Assembly: GCA_018992685.1 (NCBI GenBank)
Contig: JACVGT010000007.1
Span: 42,378-106,377, forward strand
Length of the DNA: 64,000 nt
Source of the DNA: Theionarchaea archaeon
Lineage (GTDB): Archaea > Methanobacteriota_B > Thermococci > Methanofastidiosales > SZ-28-30
Direction: 5' to 3'
Notes under the pieces: model-generated
Database searches by the model: none
Told to the model about the DNA's origin: nothing
What the model saw: only the letters and a program-made list of their open reading frames with translations
Shown: piece after piece, positions 16,270 to 23,864 of the stretch
How the letters are laid out: every line of letters starts with the position of its first letter
Numbering within the stretch: position 1 is the stretch's first letter
Position numbers and translations under genes: made by a program

Positions 16270-17000
16270 TTCGATGAAGCACCGAGGGTTCACTTTGATG
16301 TTAGAAGGAGCGTATGCGAGTCGTTGCTTTTCCGAAATGATGGTCCATTTGCAGGCCAATGAAGTCCTCCTCAAGAGCAACTGGGATTCGCTTTTTCTTT
16401 CTTACCCTCTTCCAGCTTTTCCTTCTTGTTTACAGGGTTCCGGTACAGTCCTTGTGTGAGAATCCCCTTTCTCATTCTTGAAGAAGTTCCTTCATTCTTG
16501 AGACCCCTCGCCCAGCCTCAAGGAAGCGTTGCTCTTCAGAACCAAAAAAGCTTTAGGGTCAAGGACTGAAAGGGAGGTGAAAGATGTGAATCTGCCCGTT
16601 TCAGTAAAACCCTCAATTTCCCCGCTCTCTCGGTTCTGGGTTCAGAAGGAAGGAGTTTTCGTGACCAACGGCGCCCGTGATTTAAGGGACCCAGAAAGCT
16701 GTAGCTCCCACTGTTAAAGTTGAAATAATTAGAACTCTTTGCTGAAGTCCCATCGGCATTCAAAATGTTCTCGTTCTCACTACCTGTTCTGGTGGGTAGG
16801 ACGCCCCGGCAGCCCTGTCCCAAAGCTTCTGCTCTCACGTACATTTTGATCTCCTGGTTCTTTCAACTTCCTTCCTCTGGAGACTGAGATGGAGGTTCAG
16901 TAGCGTGGATTCCTGCAGCCTGCATCTCAGTCCATGTGTACAATCCTGTCTGAAAAACGGGATACACCTACGGAAGATTTATATAGGGTTTATATTAATT
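16270..17000. other. Accessory intergenic stretch without an intact gene
   Basis: About 730 bases between the lipoprotein promoter and the next gene. It contains only the possible transposon relic and the promoter of the following regulator. Confidence 0.4.
16450..16850 (-). mobile_element. Possible relic of a TnpB (IS605-type) 3' end
   Basis: The minus strand holds a 102-codon frame (16536-16844) starting MYVRAEALGQGCRGVLPTR and rich in Gly, Asn and Ser (NADGTSAKSSNYFNFNSGSY). From memory this resembles tails that follow the zinc-finger/RD motif of archaeal TnpB transposon proteins, where the DNA also encodes the guide RNA scaffold. No RuvC or zinc-finger part is present: an in-frame stop lies seven codons before the Met. 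Downstream there is a repeated TCATTCTTGA (about 16471 and 16493) and a GAATCCCCTTTCTCATTC structure that could be the right end. The assignment is an inference. Confidence 0.3.
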
Positions 17001-17009
17001 TTCTGTTGC

Positions 17010-17903
17010 ATGGAAGCGCACCAGTTGGACATTGTCTATGCATACGTTCAGTATTGCAGCGACACGAAGGAAGTGAGGTACTCAAAATTCCATAAATGGT
17101 ATAAGCCTTATAACCGTAAACAATCTACCTTCAGACTTTTGAATAGGGCAGTTGAGGAAAAGATCATATTTCCACCACGCATTTTCTGCATACAGAAAGT
17201 TAAGGTCAACCTGGTAGAACACAAGGAAGTTCCCCTCGTTGATCAATTCGAGAAGATTAGCAGCCAAGAAGACACGTTCTATGCAGTCCTCTTGCTGGGG
17301 GCTCATTCACTTCTGTATTTTTCGGCAAGTGATACCGGGACCAACTTGACATATTCGAAATGCATCTTTCCGAGCTATCCCCCAAAGAAGGAGATACAGC
17401 ATATTGATCCGTGCCTTCATGAACCCAGAAAGCTACCTTGTATGGCCCCACCTGACTGGTCTTCTTTTGACTGGGAAGTGTTTCAGAAAAGGAGGGATCC
17501 CACTGAATCAAGTATCAAGATTGGAGGGGTGCTTGGAGTTTCCCACAGAAGAGTCCTGAATAGCTATAAAAGAATTCTAGGAGACTGTTCCGTGTGGATT
17601 CCTTTCTTTCCAAAGGGCTACGGGAATTACACACCCTACTTTGTTTCTTTTGAAACGGATTATGAGACTGGGGTTGTTGAGGAACTGAAAAAGATCGACA
17701 GATCCAGCTACGTTTACAGAATTGATGACACAATGCTTCTGAATCTGTTCTTTGAAAGGCGTCTTGAGATTGACAGCATGTTGCAGTTAGAAAAAAAGGG
17801 GATAATACACGATCTCCGTGTATCCTCCCCAATGTATAGTTTTGAACGATTTCAATCTCAACAAGGCATTCCAGAACCAGGGCCATCTCCAGACAAAGTG
17901 TAA
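17010..17903 (+). CDS. Probable DNA-binding regulator, unknown family
   Basis: A 297-residue soluble protein. Two stretches look like helix-turn-helix domains: about residues 25-65 (SKFHKWYKPYNRKQSTFRLL, then NRAVEEKIIFPPRIF) and about 150-190 (SSFDWEVFQKRRDPTESSIK, then IGGVLGVSHRRVLNSYKRIL), the second resembling Lrp/AsnC-type recognition helices. The central and C-terminal regions have no recognised motif. The frame is open 35 codons upstream. I start at 17010 because a TATA-like TTTATATAGG (16978-16987) is centred about 27 bases before that ATG. A decayed copy of its 3' end lies 150 bases downstream, so it once had a tandem paralogue. Confidence 0.65.
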   Translation: MEAHQLDIVYAYVQYCSDTKEVRYSKFHKWYKPYNRKQSTFRLLNRAVEEKIIFPPRIFCIQKVKVNLVEHKEVPLVDQFEKISSQEDTFYAVLLLGAHSLLYFSASDTGTNLTYSKCIFPSYPPKKEIQHIDPCLHEPRKLPCMAPPDWSSFDWEVFQKRRDPTESSIKIGGVLGVSHRRVLNSYKRILGDCSVWIPFFPKGYGNYTPYFVSFETDYETGVVEELKKIDRSSYVYRIDDTMLLNLFFERRLEIDSMLQLEKKGIIHDLRVSSPMYSFERFQSQQGIPEPGPSPDKV

Positions 17904-18027
17904 GGAGCTTTGGTCTTGACAGGTTCAAATGGCCATCCCTTTAGTCCTTTCGTATCAATCACCTGAGAAAAATTTCATGAAATTAGAATATATGGTTTTC
18001 TGGGGGAACATGACATTCAAGAATATC

Positions 18028-18106
18028 TCTAAAGTACGGATTTGATGGATTTCAATCTCTGCATCGCATTTGAGAGCCAGGGCCATTTCCCACCAAGGAG
18101 TGAAAA
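18028..18106 (+). pseudogene. Decayed duplicate of the 3' end of the preceding regulator gene
   Basis: An imperfect repeat of the last 50-60 bases of the 17010-17903 gene. Both copies share GATTTCAATCTC, GCATT, CCAGGGCCAT and a final GTG followed by A. In the same frame the copy reads GFQSLHRI, stop, EPGPFPTKE, stop, against FQSQQGIPEPGPSPDKV in the intact gene. No start or upstream coding part is recognisable. Confidence 0.45.
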
Positions 18107-18109
18107 CGT

Positions 18110-18490
18110 GTATTAAATGGGACTAGGTGCTCATCTCCTCAGTTCTTTTCTGCAATCTTCTTCCTTTTCTTGGGTTAGGCCGGTAATACTTGGCAATAAC
18201 CAGAGAATACCATGTACCTTCACGAGCGAACATATCGAGCATTCCCTCTACTACCAACAACGGGTGGAACAATTGCAAAGCTGTCTTGGCCCATGCTACG
18301 GAATAAGCCTTTTCATGTGTTTTTAGTTGATTTCGGATCAAGGGAAGCTATCGTGTTCAAGTGATGTAGTTGCAGTATCTTGCTGCTTTTGTCTATGAGT
18401 TCAATATTCAGGAAGAGCACATTCCCTCTCATCAATTAGGAGTTCTTGGCTGCCAAGGAATTTGTGGTATCTGTCGTGGTGGAGAGATGT
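18110..18490. other. Intergenic stretch with unsupported open frames
   Basis: Overlapping frames of about 70 codons exist on both strands (18117-18326 plus, 18123-18341 minus). The minus one has only a TTG start and neither has a promoter or ribosome binding site. Nothing else is seen before the next promoter. Confidence 0.35.
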
Positions 18491-18498
18491 AGAAAACC

Positions 18499-18549
18499 TT
18501 TTATACTGTTGTGTGCCAGTACAATATGTAGTGTAACGTAATGTAACAC
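18499..18549 (+). promoter_or_regulatory. Promoter and likely operator of the ribbon-helix-helix gene
   Basis: A TATA-like CTTTTATACTG at about 18499-18509 predicts a start near 18528. Directly after it, 18531-18549 reads GTGTAACGTAATGTAACAC: three tandem pentamers (GTAAC, GTAAT, GTAAC) inside a near-palindrome flanked by GTGT and ACAC. Ribbon-helix-helix dimers bind such tandem or inverted short repeats, so autoregulation is likely. Confidence 0.5.
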
Positions 18550-18587
18550 AACTCCTATCCCTCCCTCGTTTCAGGACTGGTGGAAAA

Positions 18588-18758
18588 ATGGTGAACAATA
18601 AGAAACGGATCACTGTCTATTTGGAAGAGGAACTATACAAAGAGCTTGTGCAGGTTATGGATAAGTTGAGAGAACAGGACAGCATACACTCAAAGTCGGA
18701 AAGCGCTTGCGCCAGACACTTGATTTCCCTGGGAATTCAAAGATATCTCACAAGCTGA
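18588..18758 (+). CDS. Ribbon-helix-helix DNA-binding protein (56 residues)
   Basis: A 56-residue protein of the CopG/MetJ-like class. The N terminus KKRITVYLEEELYKELVQVM supplies the DNA-contacting beta strand (RITVYL) and helix A, and SKSESACARHLISLGIQRYL supplies helix B of the dimer fold. It begins ATG-GTG after GGTGG. A repeat operator sits in its 5' leader. Ribbon-helix-helix proteins of this size are often antitoxins or plasmid copy repressors, but the gene downstream has no recognised toxin fold, so I call it only a regulator. Confidence 0.75.
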   Translation: MVNNKKRITVYLEEELYKELVQVMDKLREQDSIHSKSESACARHLISLGIQRYLTS

Positions 18759-18815
18759 AGAAAAGTTTATAAAGTAAACTAAGTGATGGGAATTCACCAC
18801 ATCGGAGGTGAAGTA

Positions 18816-19103
18816 ATGATTCTGTCAAGTGTGGAGAAGAAGAAGATGAAGGAGGCAATTGATGAACTGAAGGAAAGTATTATGAGAGAGGCAGAGGGGA
18901 GAAATGTCGAGATAAGCAAAGACTCCTTGTTAGATATTGAAGAAATCGAAGATAGGTTTGATATTGAAGCAAGAAGACCCCGGTTTTCCTTTGACTGGCA
19001 GAAAAGCAGAAAAGGCTGGGATATCCTAAAAGAGTTTATCCCGAAGGAGGACCTGGCAAAACGAAAGAGAGAGTTGGCGGATTATCTGGATAAGTCACAG
19101 TAG
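18816..19103 (+). CDS. Small helical protein, unknown function
   Basis: A 95-residue acidic/basic helical protein (VEKKKMKEAIDELKESIM, DIEEIEDRFDIEARRPRF, FDWQKSRKGWDIL). I recognise no family. The start is the ATG at 18816 because GGAGGTG lies a few bases upstream, and a TATA-like GTTTATAAAG (18765-18774) predicts a leader of about 20 bases. An in-frame start at 18783 lacks both. It is the first gene of a small cluster with the next two. Confidence 0.6.
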   Translation: MILSSVEKKKMKEAIDELKESIMREAEGRNVEISKDSLLDIEEIEDRFDIEARRPRFSFDWQKSRKGWDILKEFIPKEDLAKRKRELADYLDKSQ

Positions 19104-19118
19104 TGGGGGGCAATATGA

Positions 19119-19406
19119 ATGGTTCTTTCTGAGAAAGTTGCTGAAACGCTGAAAGAAGTACTGGATTACCCTTTGCAGGTTTCTCAAAATGCATTCGTTT
19201 ATGCTGAGGCTGTGACAGGTGAATTGGTTTACGAAGGCATGGGAGAATTTCGAGATGCTATTACTCATATATCCAGAGCACTCTGGATAGCTGATGAAGA
19301 GGAGGCACTAAGAAATCTGGATGAGGCATTGAACACATCCGGAGAGCAGGTGTTGAAAGCATTGAGTGGGCAGCCGCAAGACAGTTCGAATATGTCAAGA
19401 GGATAA
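19119..19406 (+). CDS. Small helical protein, unknown function
   Basis: A 95-residue all-helical protein with two similar amphipathic stretches (EFRDAITHISRALWIADEEE and ALRNLDEALNTSGEQVLKAL), reminiscent of a single TPR-like hairpin. It starts 15 bases after the preceding stop, with GTGGGGGG before the ATG. An overlapping out-of-frame ATG four bases earlier ends within five codons. Probably an operon with its neighbours. Confidence 0.55.
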   Translation: MVLSEKVAETLKEVLDYPLQVSQNAFVYAEAVTGELVYEGMGEFRDAITHISRALWIADEEEALRNLDEALNTSGEQVLKALSGQPQDSSNMSRG

Positions 19407-19432
19407 TTCAGACACCTTCCTTCATTTTCAGA

Positions 19433-19702
19433 TTGATATTCTTCAAGAGAAAGAGTGAGGTACTCGAGATTGAGCGCCAAATCAGGAGACTACTCTTAGA
19501 GGGAAGAGAAAAGAAATCTAGGAAAGACAAATGGGTTGAGGCAATTCTTGATTACAAGAAAGCCATTGAAAAAACTGACAAGCTCTATGAGATGTGTCCC
19601 TCGAAACTTGAATACCGGTATAGGATATTCATGGTGGTAACTGGCTTGGCAACACTGGCTGCCCTGGCCATAAATGTCTATCTCCTTTTCGGGACTGTCT
19701 AA
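19433..19702 (+). CDS. Small tail-anchored membrane protein, unknown function
   Basis: An 89-residue protein. The N-terminal part is helical and highly charged (IERQIRRLLLEGREKKSRKD, then AILDYKKAIEKTDKLYE, TPR-like). A single membrane helix lies near the C terminus (IFMVVTGLATLAALAINVYLL). There is no ATG: the start is the TTG at 19433, without a clear ribosome binding site, so the exact N terminus is uncertain. It lies 26 bases after the previous gene and may be coexpressed. Confidence 0.5.
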   Translation: MIFFKRKSEVLEIERQIRRLLLEGREKKSRKDKWVEAILDYKKAIEKTDKLYEMCPSKLEYRYRIFMVVTGLATLAALAINVYLLFGTV

Positions 19703-19886
19703 GGGACATTTCTAATCAGTGATCAGTGAGTGTAGGAAAATCAGAGACTTGGGATACGAAGAATTATCCCTGCTAGGAGGATAGGAAAATCCGAAATTCG
19801 CTTTCTGTTGAGTCAAGAATAAGAGAGGGTTTAGGCAGAATCATCTATTTCTTTGAGGTCAGTAGCGTTTTCAGCATGGTGACGCC

Positions 19887-20636
19887 TCATTTCAAGTTAA
19901 CATAATCTACGGTAACAGCAATGACCAGTATGGTAAGAACCAGAGAAGATCCCACCAGGAAAATCGCAAAGTGAATAGTCCCGGACACAAGATTTGAAAC
20001 CAGATACACAGCTGTCAACGATATCAACGTTACAAAGGCCAGAAGCAGTGATTCTCTCAAGTGGTTCAACACAATTCCAATGCTCAACCCGATGGCGGTG
20101 ACAGAATCCAGCCCATCCACCACAATGGCAGGAAGCATATACAGAAACAAGATCCCCAGCATGAACCCCAGCAGCACAACAAAGGCATAAAATAATGCAG
20201 ACACAAGCCCTGGTTCTGATATCATCTGAGTGACAGCCAGGATTCCTCCAACGATCAATATTCCGGAGATTACCCCTGCAATGAAGAAGGCCACGATGAT
20301 AGAGAATATGTGACTCTCTATCTCCCGGATTCCCTTTCCAATGGACGATTCGCCAGTAGCTATTCCCACCTTGGTCATGCCGCAGATGACTGCAGCCCCA
20401 CACACAACAATCAGGAAGATGACAGCACATAGGACGAGCAGCTGGCTGAATCGTTCTCCCAATAAGTCTGGAATCGTCTCCACGAGTTCTGAAATCGACG
20501 AAAAGCTTCCAAAGGCTGATGAAAAGATGTACAAGCTGAACCCTATCACAGATAGAGCAGGAACAATAAGAGATGGCTGATTCTTCAAACTGTCAAGTGA
20601 CAGGTAGAGTACATCCAGAAGTCCCAGCCGTCTCAT
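19887..20636 (-). CDS. Polytopic membrane protein, unknown function
   Basis: A 249-residue membrane protein with about six hydrophobic helices, a soluble N-terminal helix (MRRLGLLDVLYLSLDSLKNQ) and a pair of Gly-rich helices in the middle (GVISGILIVGGILAV, LLGFMLGILFLYMLPAIVV). The layout resembles archaeal DUF-type proteins of the glycerophosphodiester phosphodiesterase membrane-domain class, but I see no catalytic motif. The start at 20636 is preceded by a TATA-like CCTATTTATTC centred about 27 bases upstream; the frame itself is open 16 codons further. Confidence 0.65.
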   Translation of the reverse strand: MRRLGLLDVLYLSLDSLKNQPSLIVPALSVIGFSLYIFSSAFGSFSSISELVETIPDLLGERFSQLLVLCAVIFLIVVCGAAVICGMTKVGIATGESSIGKGIREIESHIFSIIVAFFIAGVISGILIVGGILAVTQMISEPGLVSALFYAFVVLLGFMLGILFLYMLPAIVVDGLDSVTAIGLSIGIVLNHLRESLLLAFVTLISLTAVYLVSNLVSGTIHFAIFLVGSSLVLTILVIAVTVDYVNLK

Positions 20637-20858
20637 AGACTGAAGGTATTCACTAAGAATAAATAGGTTTCCCCTGCTGTACACCCTCTCCTTTACCGTT
20701 TCGCATGCTCCCTCTCAGGCTGTTCTTGATAATCCTTCGTTGATCTTCATCACGTTCCTGTCAGGTGATTTCACGTCCTGCTTGGTGATAGTTTCTACCC
20801 CACTCTGGAAGACCAAACCTTTTTATGGAAAATTCCGACAGGAGTATCAGGTGATCAA

Positions 20859-21635
20859 ATGGATTTTAAGCAGATACTTGTGGAGAAAAAAGGTCCAATT
20901 GGTGTCATTACAGTGAATAGACCTGATAAACTGAATGCTCTTAACACAGAAGTTGTCTCAGAGATCAGATCGGGATTTGAAATTCTCGATACTGATTCTG
21001 AGGTGAGAGTTGTCGTAATTACTGGGAAAGGTGATAAAGCCTTTATTGCAGGGGCTGACATCTCTGAAATGCAGAACATCAGACCGTTGGAAGCTATGGC
21101 CTTTGCACAGCATGGCCAAGCTACTCTGAGGGCCATGGAGAAAAGCGATAAAGTCGTCATTGCGGCGATAAACGGGTATGCCCTTGGTGGAGGACTTGAG
21201 CTTGCCATGGCATGTGACTTTCGTATTGCTTCTGACACGGCAAAAGTGGGGCAGCCTGAAATCAAGATCGGAGTGATCCCTGGATGGGGAGGGACTCAGA
21301 GGCTGGCCCGCCTGGTGGGCAAGACCAAGGCTAAAGAATTGGTGCTGACAGGGAAGATGATGTCTGCAGAGGAAGCAGAACGCATTGGACTGCTTACCAT
21401 GGTGGTCCCACTTGACACATTGATGGAAACGGTCATGAAAGTAGCTCACTCTCTTGCTGAACTGGGAAAGTTCTCTCTTGGAGCGGCAAAGCACGCCATT
21501 GATGATGGGTGTGAAGTTGACTTTGAAAAGGCGCAGGAGATTGAACGGCAGTTCTTTGCTCTGTGTTTTGCACACCCTGATCAGAAGGAAGGAATGACTG
21601 CATTCTTAGAGAAGCGAACTCCTAGATTCTCCTGA
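20859..21635 (+). CDS. Enoyl-CoA hydratase/crotonase family protein
   Basis: A 258-residue crotonase-fold enzyme, most likely an enoyl-CoA or 3-hydroxybutyryl-CoA hydratase acting in fatty or amino-acid acyl-CoA turnover. The CoA oxyanion-hole loops are AFIAGADISEM and GYALGGGLELAMACDFRIAS. Both catalytic Glu positions of hydratases are present (GGGLELAM and GQPEIKIGVIPGWGGTQRL). TTTTTATGG at 20819-20827 and CAGGTGAT before the ATG support the start. Substrate is uncertain; no thiolase or dehydrogenase is adjacent, but an acyl-CoA ligase is present at 43.1 kb. Confidence 0.88.
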   Translation: MDFKQILVEKKGPIGVITVNRPDKLNALNTEVVSEIRSGFEILDTDSEVRVVVITGKGDKAFIAGADISEMQNIRPLEAMAFAQHGQATLRAMEKSDKVVIAAINGYALGGGLELAMACDFRIASDTAKVGQPEIKIGVIPGWGGTQRLARLVGKTKAKELVLTGKMMSAEEAERIGLLTMVVPLDTLMETVMKVAHSLAELGKFSLGAAKHAIDDGCEVDFEKAQEIERQFFALCFAHPDQKEGMTAFLEKRTPRFS

Positions 21636-21680
21636 GACAGATACGGTTGCGAAGTCAAAATCAGAGATTACCGGTGAAAA

Positions 21681-21690
21681 GCTTTTTAAG
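21681..21690 (+). promoter_or_regulatory. TATA box of the ribosomal protein cluster
   Basis: GCTTTTTAAG, about 25 bases before the eS19 start codon. It probably drives the whole run to the prefoldin alpha gene. Confidence 0.55.
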
Positions 21691-21710
21691 GTGCACTCTA
21701 ATTGGGGATC

Positions 21711-22154
21711 ATGACTACTGTTTATGATGTTAATGCCTATGATCTGCTGGCCAGACTCACAGAGGAACTCAAAGATGTAGGGGATATTAAGCCTCCTGAC
21801 TGGTCGAAGTACGTGAAAACGGGGACTCACAAAGAGCGCCCCCCTGTACAGGAGGACTGGTGGTACATCAGGGCTGCATCGTTACTGCGCCGGCTGTACA
21901 TTGATGGTCCAGTGGGTGTGGAAAGACTGCGGAGGCATTATGGAGGAAAGAAAGACCGTGGACACAAGCCAGAGAAATTTGGAAAAGCGAGCGGTGCGAT
22001 TATCAGAAGGCTGCTCCAGCAGATGGAAAAAGCTGGATTTGTGGAGCCTGTACCCAAGGGAAGGAAGTTAACTCCAAAGGGTGTATCATATATGGATCGG
22101 TTGGCATACGAGGTGAAGCTGGCGGCCGGAGTGGGAGAACTGGAACAGTACTGA
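21711..22154 (+). CDS. rps19e: Ribosomal protein eS19
   Basis: A 147-residue small-subunit ribosomal protein found in archaea and eukaryotes. Family stretches are VYDVNAYDLLARLTEEL, RPPVQEDWWYIRAASLLRRL, LRRHYGGKKDRGHKPEKF and GRKLTPKGVSYMDRLA. The TATA-like GCTTTTTAAG (21681-21690) is centred about 25 bases before the ATG at 21711, making the transcript leaderless. It opens the cluster that runs to the prefoldin gene. Confidence 0.97.
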   Translation: MTTVYDVNAYDLLARLTEELKDVGDIKPPDWSKYVKTGTHKERPPVQEDWWYIRAASLLRRLYIDGPVGVERLRRHYGGKKDRGHKPEKFGKASGAIIRRLLQQMEKAGFVEPVPKGRKLTPKGVSYMDRLAYEVKLAAGVGELEQY

Positions 22155-22162
22155 GGGATACT

Positions 22163-22477
22163 ATGGAAGATATAGAAGATGTCAGAAGAAAGAAATTAGA
22201 GGAATTAAAAAGACAGCAAGATGAAGAGCAAGAAATGATCCAGCAGGAAATACAGAAACAGGCAGTACTGAAACAGATTCTTGATGTAAATGCAAGAGAA
22301 CGGTTGACCCGCATCAAGATGGCCAACCCCCCGTATGGAGATCAAATAGAAGCTGTCTTATTTCAGCTGTTGCAGGCTGGTAGGATAAAGAATCGCTTGA
22401 CAGAAGAACAGTTCAAGCAACTGATCCATCAGGTTTTCGGCAGCAGAAAGAAAGACTTTCACATTGAGAGGCGATAG
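22163..22477 (+). CDS. PDCD5-related DNA-binding protein
   Basis: A 104-residue archaeal homologue of PDCD5/TFAR19. An N-terminal helix ([20 protein letters not shown]) is followed by the three-helix core ([33 protein letters not shown]) and a basic tail. Archaeal members bind nucleic acid and occur next to eS19 in many genomes. It starts eight bases after the eS19 stop; the eL39 gene begins one base after its own stop. Confidence 0.94.
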   Translation: MEDIEDVRRKKLEELKRQQDEEQEMIQQEIQKQAVLKQILDVNARERLTRIKMANPPYGDQIEAVLFQLLQAGRIKNRLTEEQFKQLIHQVFGSRKKDFHIERR

Positions 22478-22478
22478 C

Positions 22479-22634
22479 ATGTCACGGTATAAGAGCTTGG
22501 CCAAGAAATTGAGGCTGGGAAAAGCACAAAAGCAGAACAGGAGAGTGCCTGTCTGGGTGTGGATGAAAACCCAGCTGCATGTCAGGACCCACCCCAGGAG
22601 ACGGCACTGGAGAAGAACAAACTTGCAGAAGTGA
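22479..22634 (+). CDS. rpl39e: Ribosomal protein eL39
   Basis: A 51-residue, very basic large-subunit protein that lines the exit tunnel. Sequence landmarks are [27 protein letters not shown] and the Arg-rich [14 protein letters not shown], which match the family over its full length. It is separated by one base from the PDCD5-like gene and four bases from eL31. Confidence 0.96.
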   Translation: MSRYKSLAKKLRLGKAQKQNRRVPVWVWMKTQLHVRTHPRRRHWRRTNLQK

Positions 22635-22638
22635 GAAC

Positions 22639-22905
22639 ATGGAAGAAGGAGAAGAACGAGTATATGTGGTCCCTCTGAGGAGTGCCAAGCATGTCCCCCG
22701 CAACAGGAGGGTTCCCCGCGCAGTGCATGAATTGCGTTCCTTTCTCATGCGTCACACCAAAACAGAGAGTGTAGTTATTGGTCAGAAATTGAATGAGGAG
22801 TTGTGGTCCAGGGGAATCCAGAAGCCCCCACCAAGGGTGCGGGTACGAGCAACAAAGCATATAGAAGAAGACCACGAGTTTGTGGTGGCTGAACTGGCAG
22901 AGTAA
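22639..22905 (+). CDS. rpl31e: Ribosomal protein eL31
   Basis: An 88-residue large-subunit protein. Family motifs are ERVYVVPLRSAK, RNRRVPRAVHELRSFLMRHT and LNEELWSRGIQKPPPRVRVR. The ATG at 22639 gives the normal length; the frame is open 20 codons upstream, over the end of eL39. aIF6 starts one base after the stop. Confidence 0.96.
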   Translation: MEEGEERVYVVPLRSAKHVPRNRRVPRAVHELRSFLMRHTKTESVVIGQKLNEELWSRGIQKPPPRVRVRATKHIEEDHEFVVAELAE

Positions 22906-22906
22906 T

Positions 22907-23551
22907 ATGATCTCCAAACTGGACTTTGAAGGGATTTCCTTCATTGGTGTGTATGGATTGTGCACAGATACAATTACTCTCATACGACCCGACCTGGGAA
23001 AGAAGCTATCCACTGTGGAGCGAGTGCTGAATACGCCTGTCCTTGAGACTACTATTGGAAGATCATATCTGATAGGCGTTTTTGCCACTGGGAATTCCAC
23101 CTGTCTGGTGGTACCCTATTTCGCAGAACCCACTGAGGTAGAATCGGTGGAGGCGCACGTGACCTGTGCCGTATATCCTGAAAAGTTTACTGCACTGGGG
23201 AACCTGGTGCTGGCAAATGACAAGGCCTGCATTGTGAGCCCAGTTCTGGATGCGGAATTCTTCCAGGATGCCCTGGGAACTGAAGTAGTCAGAGCGCAGC
23301 TTGGCGAGTTTCTGACTGTGGGCAGTGTTGGCGTGGTAACCAACAAGGCGGGAGTTCTCCACCCCCAACTGTCTGATGAAGACATAGAATTTGTGGAGGA
23401 CGTGTTGCAGATTTCCTGTGAACGGGCCACTGCCAACAGAGGTGTTGGATATCTCAGGCTGTGCCTGCTGGCCAACACGAAGGGTATTCTAGCAGGAAGG
23501 GAAACTACAGGACCTGAACTGGTCCGAATAGAAGATATTCTGGAGGGTTAA
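22907..23551 (+). CDS. eif6: Translation initiation factor aIF6
   Basis: A 214-residue factor that binds the large subunit and prevents premature joining. The pentein-fold repeats are visible as FIGVYGLCTDTITLI, GRSYLIGVFATGNSTCLVVP, LGNLVLANDKACIVSPVL, VGSVGVVTNKAGVLHPQLSD and GRETTGPELVRIEDIL. It lies in its conserved place between eL31 and eL20 and is complete. Confidence 0.96.
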   Translation: MISKLDFEGISFIGVYGLCTDTITLIRPDLGKKLSTVERVLNTPVLETTIGRSYLIGVFATGNSTCLVVPYFAEPTEVESVEAHVTCAVYPEKFTALGNLVLANDKACIVSPVLDAEFFQDALGTEVVRAQLGEFLTVGSVGVVTNKAGVLHPQLSDEDIEFVEDVLQISCERATANRGVGYLRLCLLANTKGILAGRETTGPELVRIEDILEG

Positions 23552-23552
23552 A

Positions 23553-23864
23553 ATGTCTGAAAAGTCTGAATCTAAGAGTACATCAAAATCGGAAAAACCT
23601 GAAAAATCAAAAGTATCAAAAAAGCCAAAAGACACGGGAAAGGCGAAGCAGAGGAAATCACCTGCAGGAAGAAAGGAGAAAAAAATGAAGACTTTCACTG
23701 TTACAGGCGAATTTGTCATGGGCGACTCACTGCAGAAATTCCAGAAAGACATAGTCGCCCGGGGTGAGAAACGGGCTCGAGAGAAAATATTTCAGGATTT
23801 GGGATCCAAACACAGAGTGAGGCGTTCTCAGGTGTTAATTGATGCAGTGGAGGAAGCGAAATGA
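23553..23864 (+). CDS. rplX: Ribosomal protein eL20 (LX/L18a) with long N-terminal extension
   Basis: A 103-residue protein. Residues 45-103 (MKTFTVTGEFVMGD, QKFQKDIVARGEKRAREKI, GSKHRVRRSQVLIDAVEE) are the complete archaeal LX protein. Residues 1-44 are an extra Lys/Ser-rich segment (MSEKSESKSTSKSEKPEKSK onward) not usual for the family. GGAGGG stands before the upstream ATG, one base after the aIF6 stop, so translation probably begins at 23553. An internal start at 23685 would give the standard protein, and its upstream context (GGAGAAAAAA) is also purine-rich. Overlaps prefoldin by ATGA. Confidence 0.88.
   Translation: MSEKSESKSTSKSEKPEKSKVSKKPKDTGKAKQRKSPAGRKEKKMKTFTVTGEFVMGDSLQKFQKDIVARGEKRAREKIFQDLGSKHRVRRSQVLIDAVEEAK

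Noticed and set aside
17847-18106. Two copies of a 50-base sequence as a CRISPR-like repeat
   Set aside because: Only two diverged copies, one of them coding; explained by duplication of a gene end.
18123-18341. 72-codon minus-strand frame (WYSLVIAKYYRPNPRKG)
   Set aside because: TTG start, no ribosome binding site or TATA, and no recognisable family.
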